A stretch of 64,000 nt of DNA from Pisaster brevispinus (taxonomy: Eukaryota; Echinodermata; Asteroidea; Forcipulatida; Asteriidae): contig JAMKCF010000011.1 of assembly GCA_023634235.1 (NCBI GenBank), forward strand, positions 1,134,001-1,198,000. Reading direction: 5' to 3'. The notes beneath the pieces were generated by a model, which saw nothing but the letters and a program-made list of their open reading frames with translations, ran no database searches and was not told where the DNA came from. Numbering within the stretch: position 1 is the stretch's first letter; each line of letters starts with the position of its first letter. Of this stretch, positions 10,301 to 20,962 are shown one piece after another. Both the position numbers and the translations under genes were made by a program.

Positions 10301-13300
10301 GGGGTACTGCAATGATTTATTAGATTCAAATGATGGCAAGCCCGATGCAAATATTACATCTATTAAATCGTTGCAGTACCCGCTGCTAAGGATTTGAACC
10401 CGCCTCTAGCCACCGGGCTAGCTCAGTGGTCTAGTGGTAACACACTCTTATTGTTATGGATTGACCAGTGAGAATCGAGGAATCAAGTTTGCTTGTTGAT
10501 AATAAGCATTGTTTAACTTTTAATATACTTGATACAAATACCATTGTATTCCAGCCCAAGGTGTTGGAGCTGGTGGCCATCACTCCTACCAGTTCTCATT
10601 GGATTTTTATGGACCTGTTGACCAGGAGGTAAATATTAAATGCATAGTTCTAAGGCCATATACAAATTGGCGGCTTCAGCTACAGCTAGGACTGTGGCTA
10701 AGGGTGTTGATAAGGAAGTCCTTTACTTCAGTGCATGATGATGTGGAAATCTAGCTGAAGCCGTAGCTGTAGCCGTCAATTCATACAAAGCCTAAGACTT
10801 GGGACAGGTTGTTGAAGCTCAAGTTGATGACTTTGACTTAGGGGGGTTGTACATACACACAACTTAGGGGGGTTGTACATACACACAACTTAGGAGGTTG
10901 TACATACACACAACTAGGTCTGAACCAGAGTATGGCACAATTTAATGGGGGGATGGGATTCAGGGGGGGGGGGATGGGATTCGGGGGGGGGGTGTAGAGA
11001 TCCTAGGTAAAAAAATTGGAGATCCATCATTTTATGACATGGGAACTTAAATTAACAAATTTTTGAGACTTGGCTCGAGATTTGGTTTTCTTGATGTCAT
11101 GTAACCCTATTTAATAGTGCCGTACTCTGGACCCCTCCAGCTCTTGGCCCAAGAATCTCTTTCCTGGACTTGCCTAAATTGGTTCACAATGTTCAGAGAA
11201 TGTCTTGGAAAGTATTGGCACTATTTATTGGGCCAGGCTCCACGAGGCTTGAGACGCATGTTTTCTTGTCTTGACATAAGTTTGCTTGATTTTCCAGATC
11301 TGCTTTTGATTTTTCATTGTTGACCAGTAATTTGAAGGATTTGTTCTTTATTTAACCTGTACTAGCCATGGGCGTTTGGGGACTCTTTGGCAGAGGGGTT
11401 TTGCCTAAAATCTTCACTGATAAAAAGTCTTTTGGCTTTCTCCGTCCAATTTTCTCCCCCTCCTTGTTTTGCCCCAATTTCCCCTCTGTTTTGCCCATAT
11501 TTGGGAGGGCAGTTGCCTCCACATCCCCCCCCCCCAACTCTGGTATTAGCCAAGCTCTTAATTCACTAGACTCGGGCAGAGGGTCAGTGGATATCTTAAA
11601 CCCTCTTACACGTGTATTACATTACATCCAAAAATTGTTCTCCACAAGATGCTCTGCAGCTCAATTTAAAGACTGTACAATAAAATTAAAAGCACATTAT
11701 AAAGTACTGTTATGAAACATTGAAATTGATGTTGTGAATTTTGTTTCAAATAAACAGAAAAGCACATACCGGATTCTTGACCGCAATGTTGAGATTAGTC
11801 TAGCTAAGGCAGATATGTCAGACTTCTGGCCAAGAGTAACGTACAAGAAAGAAAAACCAGCTTGGCTACGTCTTGACTTTGACAAGTTGAAGTTGGATGA
11901 CAGTGAGGAAGACGAAGAACAAGTTCAAAAGGTACACATTAACAAGGAAATCGTAAGCGATTTGATTGTTCCTAATATATTTCTTCTGCTTTTCGTCTTT
12001 CTTTATCCTTCATTTCTTGTTGTCTTACCTCTACCTTCTTGCCTTGTCCGATATTCTTTGCTCCTCTCTTTTCCTCCCATATTTTGCCACCCCATCTTTA
12101 CCAAGATGTACTCCTCCCATCTTTGTCTCGCCTCACATTTACTGAGATGCACTCCTCCCATGTTTATCTTTTCTTACCTTTACTTAGATGTATTCCTTCT
12201 ATCTTGTCTCTCCTCACCTTTAGATGTACTCCCATCTTTGTGTCTCCTCACATTTTCTAAGATGTGCTCCTCCAATCTTTGTCTCTCCTCTACTTTATTA
12301 TACTCCTCCCATCATTGTCTCCACTCACCTTTAACTGATTCTGTTTTTCATGAGATTAGGTATTCAGAATCCAACAGTTTAGGTGCTGAGTTGCCATAAT
12401 GGTGTTTGGTTTGGTTAAAAAAAGGATCCTAGCAAATATGTGTTACCTAGGGGGTTAGGGTTTGGATTTTCTATTGAATGGATGGAATCATTCAGTGGGA
12501 GTACCCCTTAAGAGATCAATAACTTATTAGTTTATGCAGGGTAGCAACACTCAATCTGATCTATGTGTTCTAGATCTAGAGTGATCTTATAAGTAGCTTT
12601 AGATCAATGATAAGAAGTGTCATGTACTTTGTACCCACTCACAATCCCTGGGAATGAGACTGGGTTTCACTGTAGTTCTCTCACCATTTATCACATACAT
12701 GAAGCAAGAGTAGTTGGCAAATCTTTCTCTGTGGTATGTTGGTGATCCTGCTGAATTCAAAATAGTAAGTTTTGGGGGCTTTGGGTGCATTTTTCTTCAC
12801 ATCATGTGGTTTTGTTTATCATTCAGGCATGCAGTGCTTTAGCTGGGTCCGATTTCACGGTGCTGCTTATCACAGAACTCTGCATTAGTGCACTGGACTC
12901 AAGCTCTGGTGTTTCTGATTGGAAGATTGTGGGTTTGAGTCCCAGTCTTGACACTTCTGTCCTTGAGCAAGATGCCTAATGGGGTGTAAAGCCGTTGGTC
13001 CCATGCTTTGTGTTATTGCATGTAAAAGAACCCAGTACACATATCAAAGGGGTTCGCCAAGGTGTTTTCTGGTATGGTTGGTTGTAGAAAAATGTTGTAG
13101 TACGTTGAGATGCCCACAGGTGTGATAAAGCGCTTTATAAGAACTGGGTGTTATTAGTAACTCAAAGCTGCAAGTTTTAAACCATGCTGTAGTGGTTTTC
13201 ATGAGATCTTGCTGTAGAATGACAGAGTCATAGAGTTAATAAGATGCATGATTGTATTCTTTGTCTCAGGTAGACCAACGAGAGAGGATGAAAGAGATTG

Positions 13301-16300
13301 AGAAACAAATTCTGGATGCTCAAGACAAAGGTTTGTATTAAGACATCAAAAGCTGATCTCAACTTTTCCTAAATCAGCTGAATCACTGAGGTGTCCATTG
13401 ACGCTTTCCCATTTGGAATCAAATTTATGTTGGTTTTTTGTCTCGGATGTGATGTTAGAATCCTTATCAATGTTAAACATAATAACCTAAGCACACAACT
13501 ATTTTTTAAAATCTCATTTAGTAAAGCTGATGCACTAAGGACTGTAGGTATAAAGTTGGTTTCATGGGAGCGACATTACTGTTCAGAGAGTTGTGTGACA
13601 TTGCAGGGCTGGAATGGAAGTACACGATGGGCATGGAGGCAATGGGCTCTGTTGCCCTGGTCTTGGCCTTGTGCCCCTTGAATAACAATCCCATACACTG
13701 TAAGATTTTGCTGGCTTGTCGTGTCTGAGCGTTAAGAGTACCGGACTCGAGCTCTGGTGTTTCTGATCAGCAGAGTGTGGGTTCGAGTCCTGTTCAGGGC
13801 ACTTGTCTCCTTGAGAAAGACATTTTACCATCATTGCTTTGTCCTTTTGATGGGACATTAAGCCGAAGGTCCTGTGTACTAGAATTGGTAGTGCACGAAA
13901 AGAACCCAAGAGAAGGGGTTAACCACAGTGTTTCTGGTTCACATAGCAAGCACCCTCGTTTACAGGTTTCCTCAGGCTTGCGAGCTACAGTGATTAAATT
14001 CACTTATGAAGCATCCTTGGTTTCATTACCAGAAATGTATAACAACAATAATAATAATTTTACTAAATGGAAGTGTTTTTGCAAAATGAAAATGGCATTG
14101 CCCTCTCAATGATGAACCTCCTCACCTGACATTGACATTGATCCACACTGCTCCTAAAAAACGTGGGAAAATCCCTGAACTCCAGCTAACAATTTTCTTT
14201 ATTTTCCTAATCAGCCTATACCGATATGAAGACAGCATACTTGTTCATCTACAACTTGTTACAGTTCATCATGTACACATATATCTTTGTACTGCTCTTC
14301 GCTTGGTTCATCCTCTACGGCAAAGGTAATTTTCTTTGTAGAATTGCGTTTCTTTCTTTTTTTCAAGTTATTCATTTTACAGAGTATGATGGTTTTCGAA
14401 GGGCTTTTTGCTCGCTGTAAAAGTGTTAACATTCAGGGGGAAAAAATGTTTTTGTTGCTTTTTCTGTGTGCTTTCGTCTCTGTTATCGCTTTCAACTTGA
14501 CTGCTTTTGTTACACCAACTCGACCTGTTTATGTGAGTTGTGTTGTCATTTAGCCTCCGAGATAGACTTTGCTAGGGTCTAAAAGTCAGGCCACTAACAT
14601 AGGTCCTTTTGGTTGGTGTGCAGTTTCCTACAGCTATTTCTTTTTTCTTAACAATTTTTTTGTAACAGGATAAAATGTACAATATTTCAGTCAAAGTGCA
14701 TTTTCATTGATTAATTTGGTCTTGAATTAATTGAATTTATTGAGTAATTAATTTATTCATAAACACATTTTTAAAAAATACCTTAAATATTTGATGTCTA
14801 TAAATTTTATGTCTGTAAATTTGGATGTCTATAATTTTTTGTTTACCTAATTGTTTCTTATGTTTGTTAAAAAAACAAAACGATGACCCTACCTTTAATT
14901 TCGTTGATTCAATTCTGTTCACTTATATCTTAACATCAGATGATATGAACGCTGCTTTCCAGAGGGCTTTCTACCCACTAGGAATATGCCAAATACTGGC
15001 CCTGCTAGAGATTGTTCATCCACTGACAGGGCTTGTCAAAACAGGCGTGGCTGCTCCTATCATGCAGGTAAATAGTGCTGTGCATTTAGGGCGTATAACT
15101 CATTAGGTTTACAAGAATAAAATACTTGGTGAGAAAGAAGCTAGTTTACAGGAGACAACCATGTGATAATCTCATCTTGGAAGAAGCGGTGGTTCTGAGA
15201 AGAACCAGGTGTGAGATGAGTCTCGTCGTTTGGAGTAGTGTACTTACTGACCTTCACAAGACTCTTAGTATTTCACTCCAAGTTTACAATGTTTGGTAGA
15301 TATATGGAAGAAAAAAACATATACCAGAATAAAATCTCACTCCAAGTTTAGAAATATAAAATCAGCAGCCGCTTCACAAATTGTTAGAAAAACTTAAGGT
15401 AGTAAACTTGAGGGTACAACCATGTTTAAAACTCTCCCAGCCGGCAGCAAACTCCCACACATCCCCGGTCAAGTACAGCTTAGACCCTTCCCACCCAAAA
15501 ATCCATCTCTCCAGTCCTACTTAAATCTCAGCATCATCAGCAATCCAGCATTCTCCTGAAGATGAGCAGAGTATACTGTTGGAAACGTTGAAACCACACC
15601 GGCTCATCTCAGAGCCTACACTCCTCCCAAAAGAATTTTTTATACATGGATGTACCTGGAAGTTTACTGCTGTAGTTTTTCTTATGATCTACAACATGCA
15701 AAGCTTCAGACATCACTGACAAATTGCTGTTTTGGGCTAGAAGGCTAGAAGGGTGCTGATGAGGATGACGTATAGAAAACCAATGTGATGTGAAATCTTT
15801 TACAGGTGGCGGGTCGTGACCTCCTGTTGTTCTTGGTTATTTTACCGATTGAGGAGCTGCACGCAGAGCCCATAGTGTGCTATCTGTTTCTCATATGGAG
15901 TGCTATAGAGGTCGTAAGGTGAGAATATTTGCAGTATTTTGTGACCTCTTGAAAAGCTTTGGTGGCAGCACTTTTGACCCCCATGCACCAATGTCACACG
16001 CGGCTGCTGTCGGCCAAGCTCACCATTTTGGAAGTCAAATTGCACATGCAATTTACGCTAAGCTTATAAAAGCCGCAATGACTAAAATGCCCACTGTATA
16101 AATCACTCGGGACATTGACTCCCAAAATGGAGCAGACAAGATTATTAAGACTAGCGGGATGCCCGCGCTTTGCGCAGCCTATCGCTAGACCAAACACAGG
16201 GTATTATTTGGGGGTTTATTAAGGAGATTTTGAGAGAAAAGCTCTGTCATCTTCACATGGTGTAAAGGGAGCAAAATACAGTACCATGGATTATACATGT

Positions 16301-18333
16301 GCTGCACAATATTTGATATTAATATGTGCATTTTTCACGTTCTGTGACATCTCGAAGTTTAGGCTACAGACGTCTCCTGCAGATGATGTCAGGTGAATGG
16401 GTCAATATGCTACCACAACTACGCTGGTACCACATTCGTGTTTTAGTATTCTACTTGGACTAGTGATGTGTGCAAATGGATACCAGACAAGCATGGTTTT
16501 AGGAATGAAATGAATAGCCCCATGACATGGGGTAATAATGTTGGCGTACTATGAGCAGCACTGAGTGACAGATTTGAGTGCTATTTAAGAAGCCACTATT
16601 CTTCTTATTATTAATATTTGGGCTTGTCAGGGGTATACGAAAAGGGATAATCTCAGTAATTCTACTGTGTCTTTTTGTACACAGGTATCCTTATTATATA
16701 TTCGCGACCTTAGACTATGACAGTGAGGTCGTCACATGGCTGCGATACACAATGTGGATGCCTCTTTACCCTTTGGGTATGATGTCAGAAGGTAGGTCAT
16801 ACAGAGGTCAAACTGTACGATGGACATTGTCAATGAGCTGAAGAGCAAAGCTTGAAATGCCCACCAGACCACTGGCCTGAGTTCAGTGGTTTTATCATTA
16901 TATTTTTAGAGGTCCAGTGGTTGGACTGTCTTCAGTCCAATGTAAAAACAAGGGCTGAGAAATGTCAGCTGAGAAATTTCAGACGTTTATCTGAATGCAG
17001 ACCTTTTCATGTCTGCGTGGTGAACAAAAGTTTCCTTTATTTTCTTCTTACATAAAAACAAGTTTTGTTCCATGATCTTCTGAAGTACTGAGGACACTGT
17101 TCCCAGAAGCTCCTTGTGATAAATAACTCCAGGGGTACCGAACTGTTATTTTATGCCATCATTTCAACATAGCTCCTAAGATTTAGAATCTAGTTCAGAC
17201 CTGTTTGTCAGCAATGACACTCACCCCTGCAAAACACATCTATAGTGCATTTTAAGATTTACTAATTTATTGGTTAGATGTTGGATGGGAGTTGTTCTGG
17301 GCTGTGGTTGGGTGTCGATTTTTGGGTGAACAGTTCAACCCAGGCAAAAAGGGCAATAACCTAACTGTGACCATGTTTCAATAGCGAACTTGTAGATTTT
17401 GAGAATTGTTGACTGAAACAGGACAGAGTAAACAACATTTGTTTACAAACCTACTGAAAAAATTAAGTTCAGTATATCAACGTATTTTACCTTCTTGTCA
17501 TCAAGTACAACTCATAATATATATATCAAGTAATAAACCACAAGGGAAACTGACTGGGTAAATTTTATATAAGAGCATCAGCACGTTAATCCAGAGGTCG
17601 CAGGTTCAAGTCCAGTTCTAATTGATTTTTCTTTGTTCAACCCAAAATTATTCATATATTTATATTTGACTTTAAATTACTTTTCTGATGGACTTTTTTT
17701 GTTTCAGGAATTGTGACCCATCTTGCAATCCCATATTTTCAAGAACGAGGCATTTTTTCCATGAGCCTTCCGAATTCTTTCAACTTTGCGTTCCGTTTTG
17801 ATTATTACTTGTACGTCCATCTTGCTCTCTTAGTCCTTGGTAAGTCTTTTTATTTTTATGTTTTTATTTTTGTGGGGTTGGGGTAGGCTGATGACTTCTG
17901 TTACATTGTATTTTTTTGTTAATAAAGACAACAAAAAATTCTTAACATGTAGCAAAAGTGCAATTAGCTAAACATCGGTAAGGGGCTGTTCACTAGTATT
18001 GACATTTTCACTAGTGTACAAACTGTATGCTCAGAAGAGAGAATGTGCAGCTCGTGCATGCTTTCTAAAATGAATTACTTTTGTTTAACACTTTTTTTTA
18101 ATGCAAGTTTGCCCCAAACAAGGCTAAAAGCCACTCTTGGTGAGGGTCTACAAGAAGAAAATATCTAAGATGAAAATAGATGAACCAAACTCGTCACGGT
18201 AGTTCATACACTTTCTCATCTTTCCTCTCCTTTTTAATTTAATTTTCTTTCAGTCGGGCCTTTCTTGTTGACTCACATGTGGAAGTTGCGGCAAAAGCGT
18301 TTCGGTCCCAAGAAGAAAGTGAAGGCACAGTGA
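7400..18333 (+). CDS. HACD3: Very-long-chain 3-hydroxyacyl-CoA dehydratase 3
   Basis: Eleven exons: 7400-7489, 9465-9507, 10555-10628, 11758-11931, 13270-13330, 14215-14325, 14940-15067, 15806-15918, 16685-16791, 17708-17839, 18254-18333. Together they encode 370 aa in one continuous frame, against about 362 aa in vertebrates. Residues 1-127 form a p23-like CS domain (VYWAQTDKNVSLKVDITDV; FWPRVTYKKEKPAWLRLDF, then an acidic run DDSEEDEE). A coiled linker follows, then the multi-pass PTPLA dehydratase domain from about 150. The catalytic pair is present as Tyr293 and Glu300 in LYPLGMMSE. The C-terminus is basic (KKKVKAQ), as expected for an ER membrane protein. It catalyses dehydration of 3-hydroxyacyl-CoA to trans-2-enoyl-CoA in the ER elongation cycle. 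The start ATG has A at -3. Confidence 0.95.
7584..7858. mobile_element. MITE with aatttcatggctctg ends
   Basis: Left end 'ggccaaatttcatggctctg' and 'tttact'; right end 'agtaagcagagccatgaaat' and 'tgag', an inverted pair of about 25 bases. Next to the left end is 'tgtgctcacgatcaccattc'. The left half of a related copy is seen at 57332-57450 ('cccaatttcatggcactgct', 'ctgtcaccattttcagctta'). It lies in HACD3 intron 1 and may be a distant relative of the gggcccaattt family. Confidence 0.7.
7921..8952. mobile_element. 1.03-kb TIR element with nested inner copies of its ends
   Basis: The outer ends form an inverted repeat of about 29 bases with few mismatches: left 'acagtcatttgaccagttc' + 'gggatcact', right (reversed) 'acagttatttgaccagttc' + 'ggggtcact'. 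Inside are further copies of the same core: 'cttgaccagttcgggatcac' at about 8309 and, inverted, 'gatcctgaactggtcaaaca' at about 8751. No transposase frame is visible. It is probably a non-autonomous DNA transposon, possibly one element inserted in another, located in HACD3 intron 1. Confidence 0.75.
9542..9750. mobile_element. MITE with ttgaatctgccccat ends
   Basis: Left arm 'accctttca...' with 'atgttgaatctgccccat' and right arm 'atggggcagattcaacatcg' followed by 'tgaaagggt'. The arms pair over most of about 45 bases. It lies 35 bp downstream of HACD3 exon 2, within intron 2. The centre carries 'gcaactcgcgcgtgactcac'. No coding content is recognised. Confidence 0.75.
10239..10452. mobile_element. 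Fold-back tRNA-like element with 12-bp flanking repeats
   Basis: The 12-mer 'cacactcttatt' flanks both sides (10239-10250 and 10441-10452), as a target-site duplication would. Between them lie two arms of about 80 bases in inverted orientation: left 'gctagaggcgggttcgaatc' and 'ggtactgcaatgattta'; right 'taaatcgttgcagtacc' and 'gatttgaacccgcctctagc'. Each arm carries a tRNA-like B box (ggttcgaat), and the right arm has an A-box-like 'tggtctagtggtaa' in reverse context. It lies in HACD3 intron 2. Confidence 0.75.
10664..10783. mobile_element. Short hairpin element of the ggctacggcttcagct family, copy 1
   Basis: Left arm 'ttggcggcttcagctacagc', right arm 'agctgaagccgtagctgtag' plus 'ccgtcaa'; the arms are inverted and internally repetitive. 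Similar hairpins built from 'ggctatggct' and 'agccgtagcc' lie at 25770-25890 and 56411-56535. It starts 35 bp after HACD3 exon 3. Confidence 0.6.
10838..10916. repeat. Three tandem copies of a 28-bp unit
   Basis: The unit 'acttaggggggttgtacata' + 'cacacaac' occurs three times, the last with a slightly shorter G run. It is followed at 10947-10992 by two G-rich phrases ('gggatgggattc' between long G runs), which could form a G-quadruplex on the plus strand. Located in HACD3 intron 3. Confidence 0.85.
12090..12340. repeat. Degenerate pyrimidine-rich minisatellite, about 43 bp period
   Basis: Five to six imperfect copies of a unit like 'tcacatttactgagatgcac' + 'tcctcccatctttgtctc'. They lie in HACD3 intron 4 just after exon 4, and keep the exon's reading frame open for a further 155 codons by chance. 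Confidence 0.8.
12870..13155 (+). mobile_element. tRNA-derived SINE, HACD3 intron 4
   Basis: The head has 'gtgcactggactcaagctct' and a B-box-like 'gggtttgagtcccagtc'. The body has 'acttctgtccttgagcaaga', 'gtaaagccgttggtccc' and 'aaaagaacccagtacacat'. The 3' end is 'aaagcgctttataagaac'. The same body phrases occur in the copy at 37319-37575. Confidence 0.8.
13708..14060 (+). mobile_element. tRNA-derived SINE, HACD3 intron 5
   Basis: The head 'cgtgtctgagcgttaagagt' + 'accggactcgagctctg' and B box 'gggttcgagtcctgttc' resemble a type II (Leu/Ser) tRNA gene. The body contains 'agaattggtagtgcacg', 'aaccacagtgtttctggttc' and 'tttacaggtttcctcaggct', and the tail is 'aacaataataataat'. It is a close match to the reverse copy at 5565-5907. 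Confidence 0.88.
16478..16615 (+). mobile_element. 3' fragment of a SINE (family of 55768-56055)
   Basis: 'gggtaataatgttggcgtac' ... 'taagaagccactattcttct' + 'tattattaat' matches the last part of the SINE at 55768-56055 ('ggggtaataatgttggagta', 'taagaagccactattattat'). The tRNA head is missing here. It sits 70 bp before HACD3 exon 9. Confidence 0.65.
17527..17660 (+). mobile_element. tRNA-like dispersed repeat with a 'gggaaactgactgggt' leader, copy 1
   Basis: 'ccacaagggaaactgactgg' + 'gtaaatttta' leads directly into 'agagcatcagcacgttaatc' and 'gaggtcgcaggttcaagtcc'. The same two modules appear at 22540-22895 and 29125-29400. The tRNA part is 5'-truncated and cannot fold. It lies in HACD3 intron 9, before exon 10. 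Confidence 0.65.
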
Positions 18334-18469
18334 AGTGATTTCTCTTGAAGAATCCCCATCAAAACTACTACAAAAGAGCATTCAAGTATATTCATCTGAA
18401 GACAGAGTGAGAAACAGTTTTTTACATAAAGAGAGTTGCAAGAGCTGAGAAAGTTGGGCTAAGAAAAAA

Positions 18470-18750
18470 ATTGCTTCTGTCATTGTTTGGTTTTTGTCAA
18501 CGTAGTGCTGATTTATTGGCAGAATTATCAAGAAAAATACATTGATAGTCACTTGTGAAAGTTTTAGCTGAATACAGTGTCTACTTGTTGAAAAAACAAA
18601 GAATGTAGAATCCATCCACCTTTAGCTAGGTGACAGCGGGTACCAACCACATCTCTGGCCGCAGCATTTGCAAACGGACACCAACTCTCAGAAACCTTAG
18701 AAATGATTCATGCATGAATCGTTTCTCAGGTACAAATGTTTTACTGATTT
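18470..18750 (-). mobile_element. Truncated copy of the aggtagggtcat TIR family
   Basis: It shares phrases and their order with the copy at 47199-47602: 'gtgctgatttattggcagaa', 'agtcacttgtgaaagtttta', 'gctaggtgacagcgggtacc', 'atgattcatgcatgaatc'. The outer 'taaaggtagggtcat' end is not recognisable. Since it lies 140 bp after the HACD3 stop codon, it may be part of the 3' UTR. Confidence 0.7.
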
Positions 18751-19283
18751 CTAATTAACGGGGGCATTTCAGACAAAAGAATTTTGCAGGATGCTTACTA
18801 TCTTTATAACAAGTAAGCTTTTGGATAGAAATTACACACATTTATTTGGGGGTCATTACCAAATGGTGACCCTACCTCTTAGACTCTTTATGTGTCTTAT
18901 TACCCAATGCGTGGAACAGGTGCAATTGTCTGCCTGCCCAATCTGCCAGTACAATGTCTCGTCAGAGCAATAATATTGTATAATAAGGTACAATCTTTTT
19001 GATACATTGTCAAAGTTCAACTCTTAACGATATTAGACTAAGTGCACCCAAACCCTTTTTAGTAAACTCAACTGTCTGACAATCCCATTGAGGCAACATC
19101 ATAAACCATTGCAGCAGTTGGGAACCATTCTGATTAACCAGAGTGGTTTTAGGTTCACTGGAGTGAAATCAACACCTATTGACTCCAAAGCCTTTTCACG
19201 GCTGCAAAGAAGGTCCTATTTTTCTGTAATTTTTTTTTAAGTGTCCAAGATATAACTTTGGTGCGAAATTGGGTTTAAAACCC

Positions 19284-19576
19284 TTTGCACAGTTGAGTTA
19301 TAAGGTTGTTGCATGAGTTACAACTTAGTTGCACGGTTGAGTTGTATCGTTTTGCACAGTTGAGCTACATCTTTTTTGCACAGTTGAGTTTTGACTTTCT
19401 GTCACACTTGAGTAACAACTTTGTTGCTCAGCTGAGTTAATACAACTTTGTTGCACAGTTGAGCTAGGACTTTGTTGTACAGTTAAGTTGCAACTTGTTG
19501 CACAATTGTCTGACAATTTTGCTGCACAACCGAGATCTGAGTCTGTACCAAATTGAGTTACTACTTTTGTTGTTCT
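19284..19576. repeat. Degenerate minisatellite, TTGCACAGTTGAGTT unit, about 28 bp
   Basis: About ten units with the core 'ttgcacagttgagtt' followed by a variable 'acaactttg'-like spacer. The unit length is close to a multiple of three, so the minus strand stays open for 63 codons and reads as a Ser/Thr/Val/Gln-rich repeat. I treat this as non-coding. Confidence 0.85.
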
Positions 19577-20861
19577 TACGCCATACTATTATTGTATGTA
19601 CTGAATAAGTTTGTACTTAATTAAATAATTGAAAATATATGTATATGAAGCAATGAGTAGCACTGTGTTACATGATTGAAGGTAACAAATACAAAGTGCA
19701 GTTGGTATCCTGTGGAAGTTTTTACAATCTAAACTAAAAACAAATTTACATCGCAGTCATTTATGGAGCATTTTCCAAGTTTAGTTCTGCATTAATTTCC
19801 CTGATCGACTCCCCCAGCAGTCACCAAGCTTTAGGCAAAGGTTTGCATGATATCAAGATACTGTAATCAGAGTTGCAAAGTAGCAACTATACGTTTGCGC
19901 CAATAGGAGATTTCATGCATTGCATTGTATAAAATAAATGGTATAGTTTGGGTTTGAATTAACACCATTAACACTATCTACTATCGCCGAGTATAAAGTA
20001 GATTTGGGTCCGATAAGAACTTGTCCTGCCTGCTTTATTCTGAAAGTTTGTGCTGTATTTTAATAAGAGTGTGACTCATTTTGTAGTCGCAAATGACAAT
20101 CACACGTGACTGCCTATATTGACAGTCTGTGTCACATTAAATAAAACGAAATCGCTGTATGAGGAGCAAAAAATGCAACAAATCCTTTGCAAAAGTAAAT
20201 CTGATGGCAGCGTGCAAATGAAATGTACATTCACCTTAATAATAATAAACTGTTTAAGAGAAACTCATGGCGTGCAAAGTGTTTCTGGTTATGAACTCAT
20301 TTTCACGCAGCTCTTCAAGCCAACATAGGGTCACTAAGGTGTTGGGGAAGGTTCAGAATTGGTATTACTATTTCTACGGAGCCAAACACCAAATGCTTGG
20401 GGAGGTTTGACATTTGTGTCACCATTTGGACCAAGCTCCGTGGAATAATTGGGGAGGTTGGATATCGGTTTGAGTTTTGCTATTGATTAAAGTCAATGTG
20501 TAATGGGGAAGCATGGACATCATTAGCACTACTTCTGTACAGTCAAGCGCAAGTTGATGTTTGGGACGCTTGGACGTTGGTTGGACTGAGCCAATACATA
20601 AAGTTTACTTTAGAAACTTAAGAATAATATAGCAAACAAGAATAAATTACCATCTAAAATGTATCAATTATACAATTGTTTATTCGGAAATACAAGACTG
20701 CATAGTGTAATATGAGTAATGATTGTAGTTTGTTCGAGGATGTGTATAAAAAAACCTTTTAAAAACTACAGGGAGTGGTGCTTATAAAAAATATGAAAAT
20801 AGTCTTTTGTACCTCCGTGCCACTGATATGAAGACTGGAATGCAGATGACAGGAAATATAA

Positions 20862-20962
20862 TAGACCATGTGACCTGTGACATCACATGTTTACAAAAGA
20901 GCCACACAGCTTGGACTTCCTGCAGGCACGATTTTTACACAGCTCAATGGCAGAAAACATTA
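20862..20962 (+). repeat. Dispersed repeat 'gaccatgtgacctgtga', copy 1
   Basis: 'tagaccatgtgacctgtgac' + 'atcacatgtttacaaaagag' + 'ccaca' + 'cttcctgcaggcacgattt' matches 40477-40575 with a small number of substitutions. Ends and class are unknown. Confidence 0.75.

Noticed and set aside
11932..12399. Open frame continuing 155 codons past HACD3 exon 4
   Set aside because: A good GT donor ends the exon at 11931, the extension is a translated pyrimidine-rich minisatellite, and exon 5 joins in frame to keep the HACD3 protein intact.
13583..14003. Minus-strand open frames of 108 and 69 codons
   Set aside because: They lie across a tRNA-derived SINE in antisense; similar frames recur wherever that SINE is present.
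16140..16190. 'actagcgggatgcccgcgct' phrase as the end of a known transposon
   Set aside because: It looks like a hairpin-type transposon end, but I found no partner end or second copy in the window.
19325..19516. Minus-strand 63-codon gene in the minisatellite
   Set aside because: The frame is an outcome of the repeat unit length and has no start context, splice signals or known motif.
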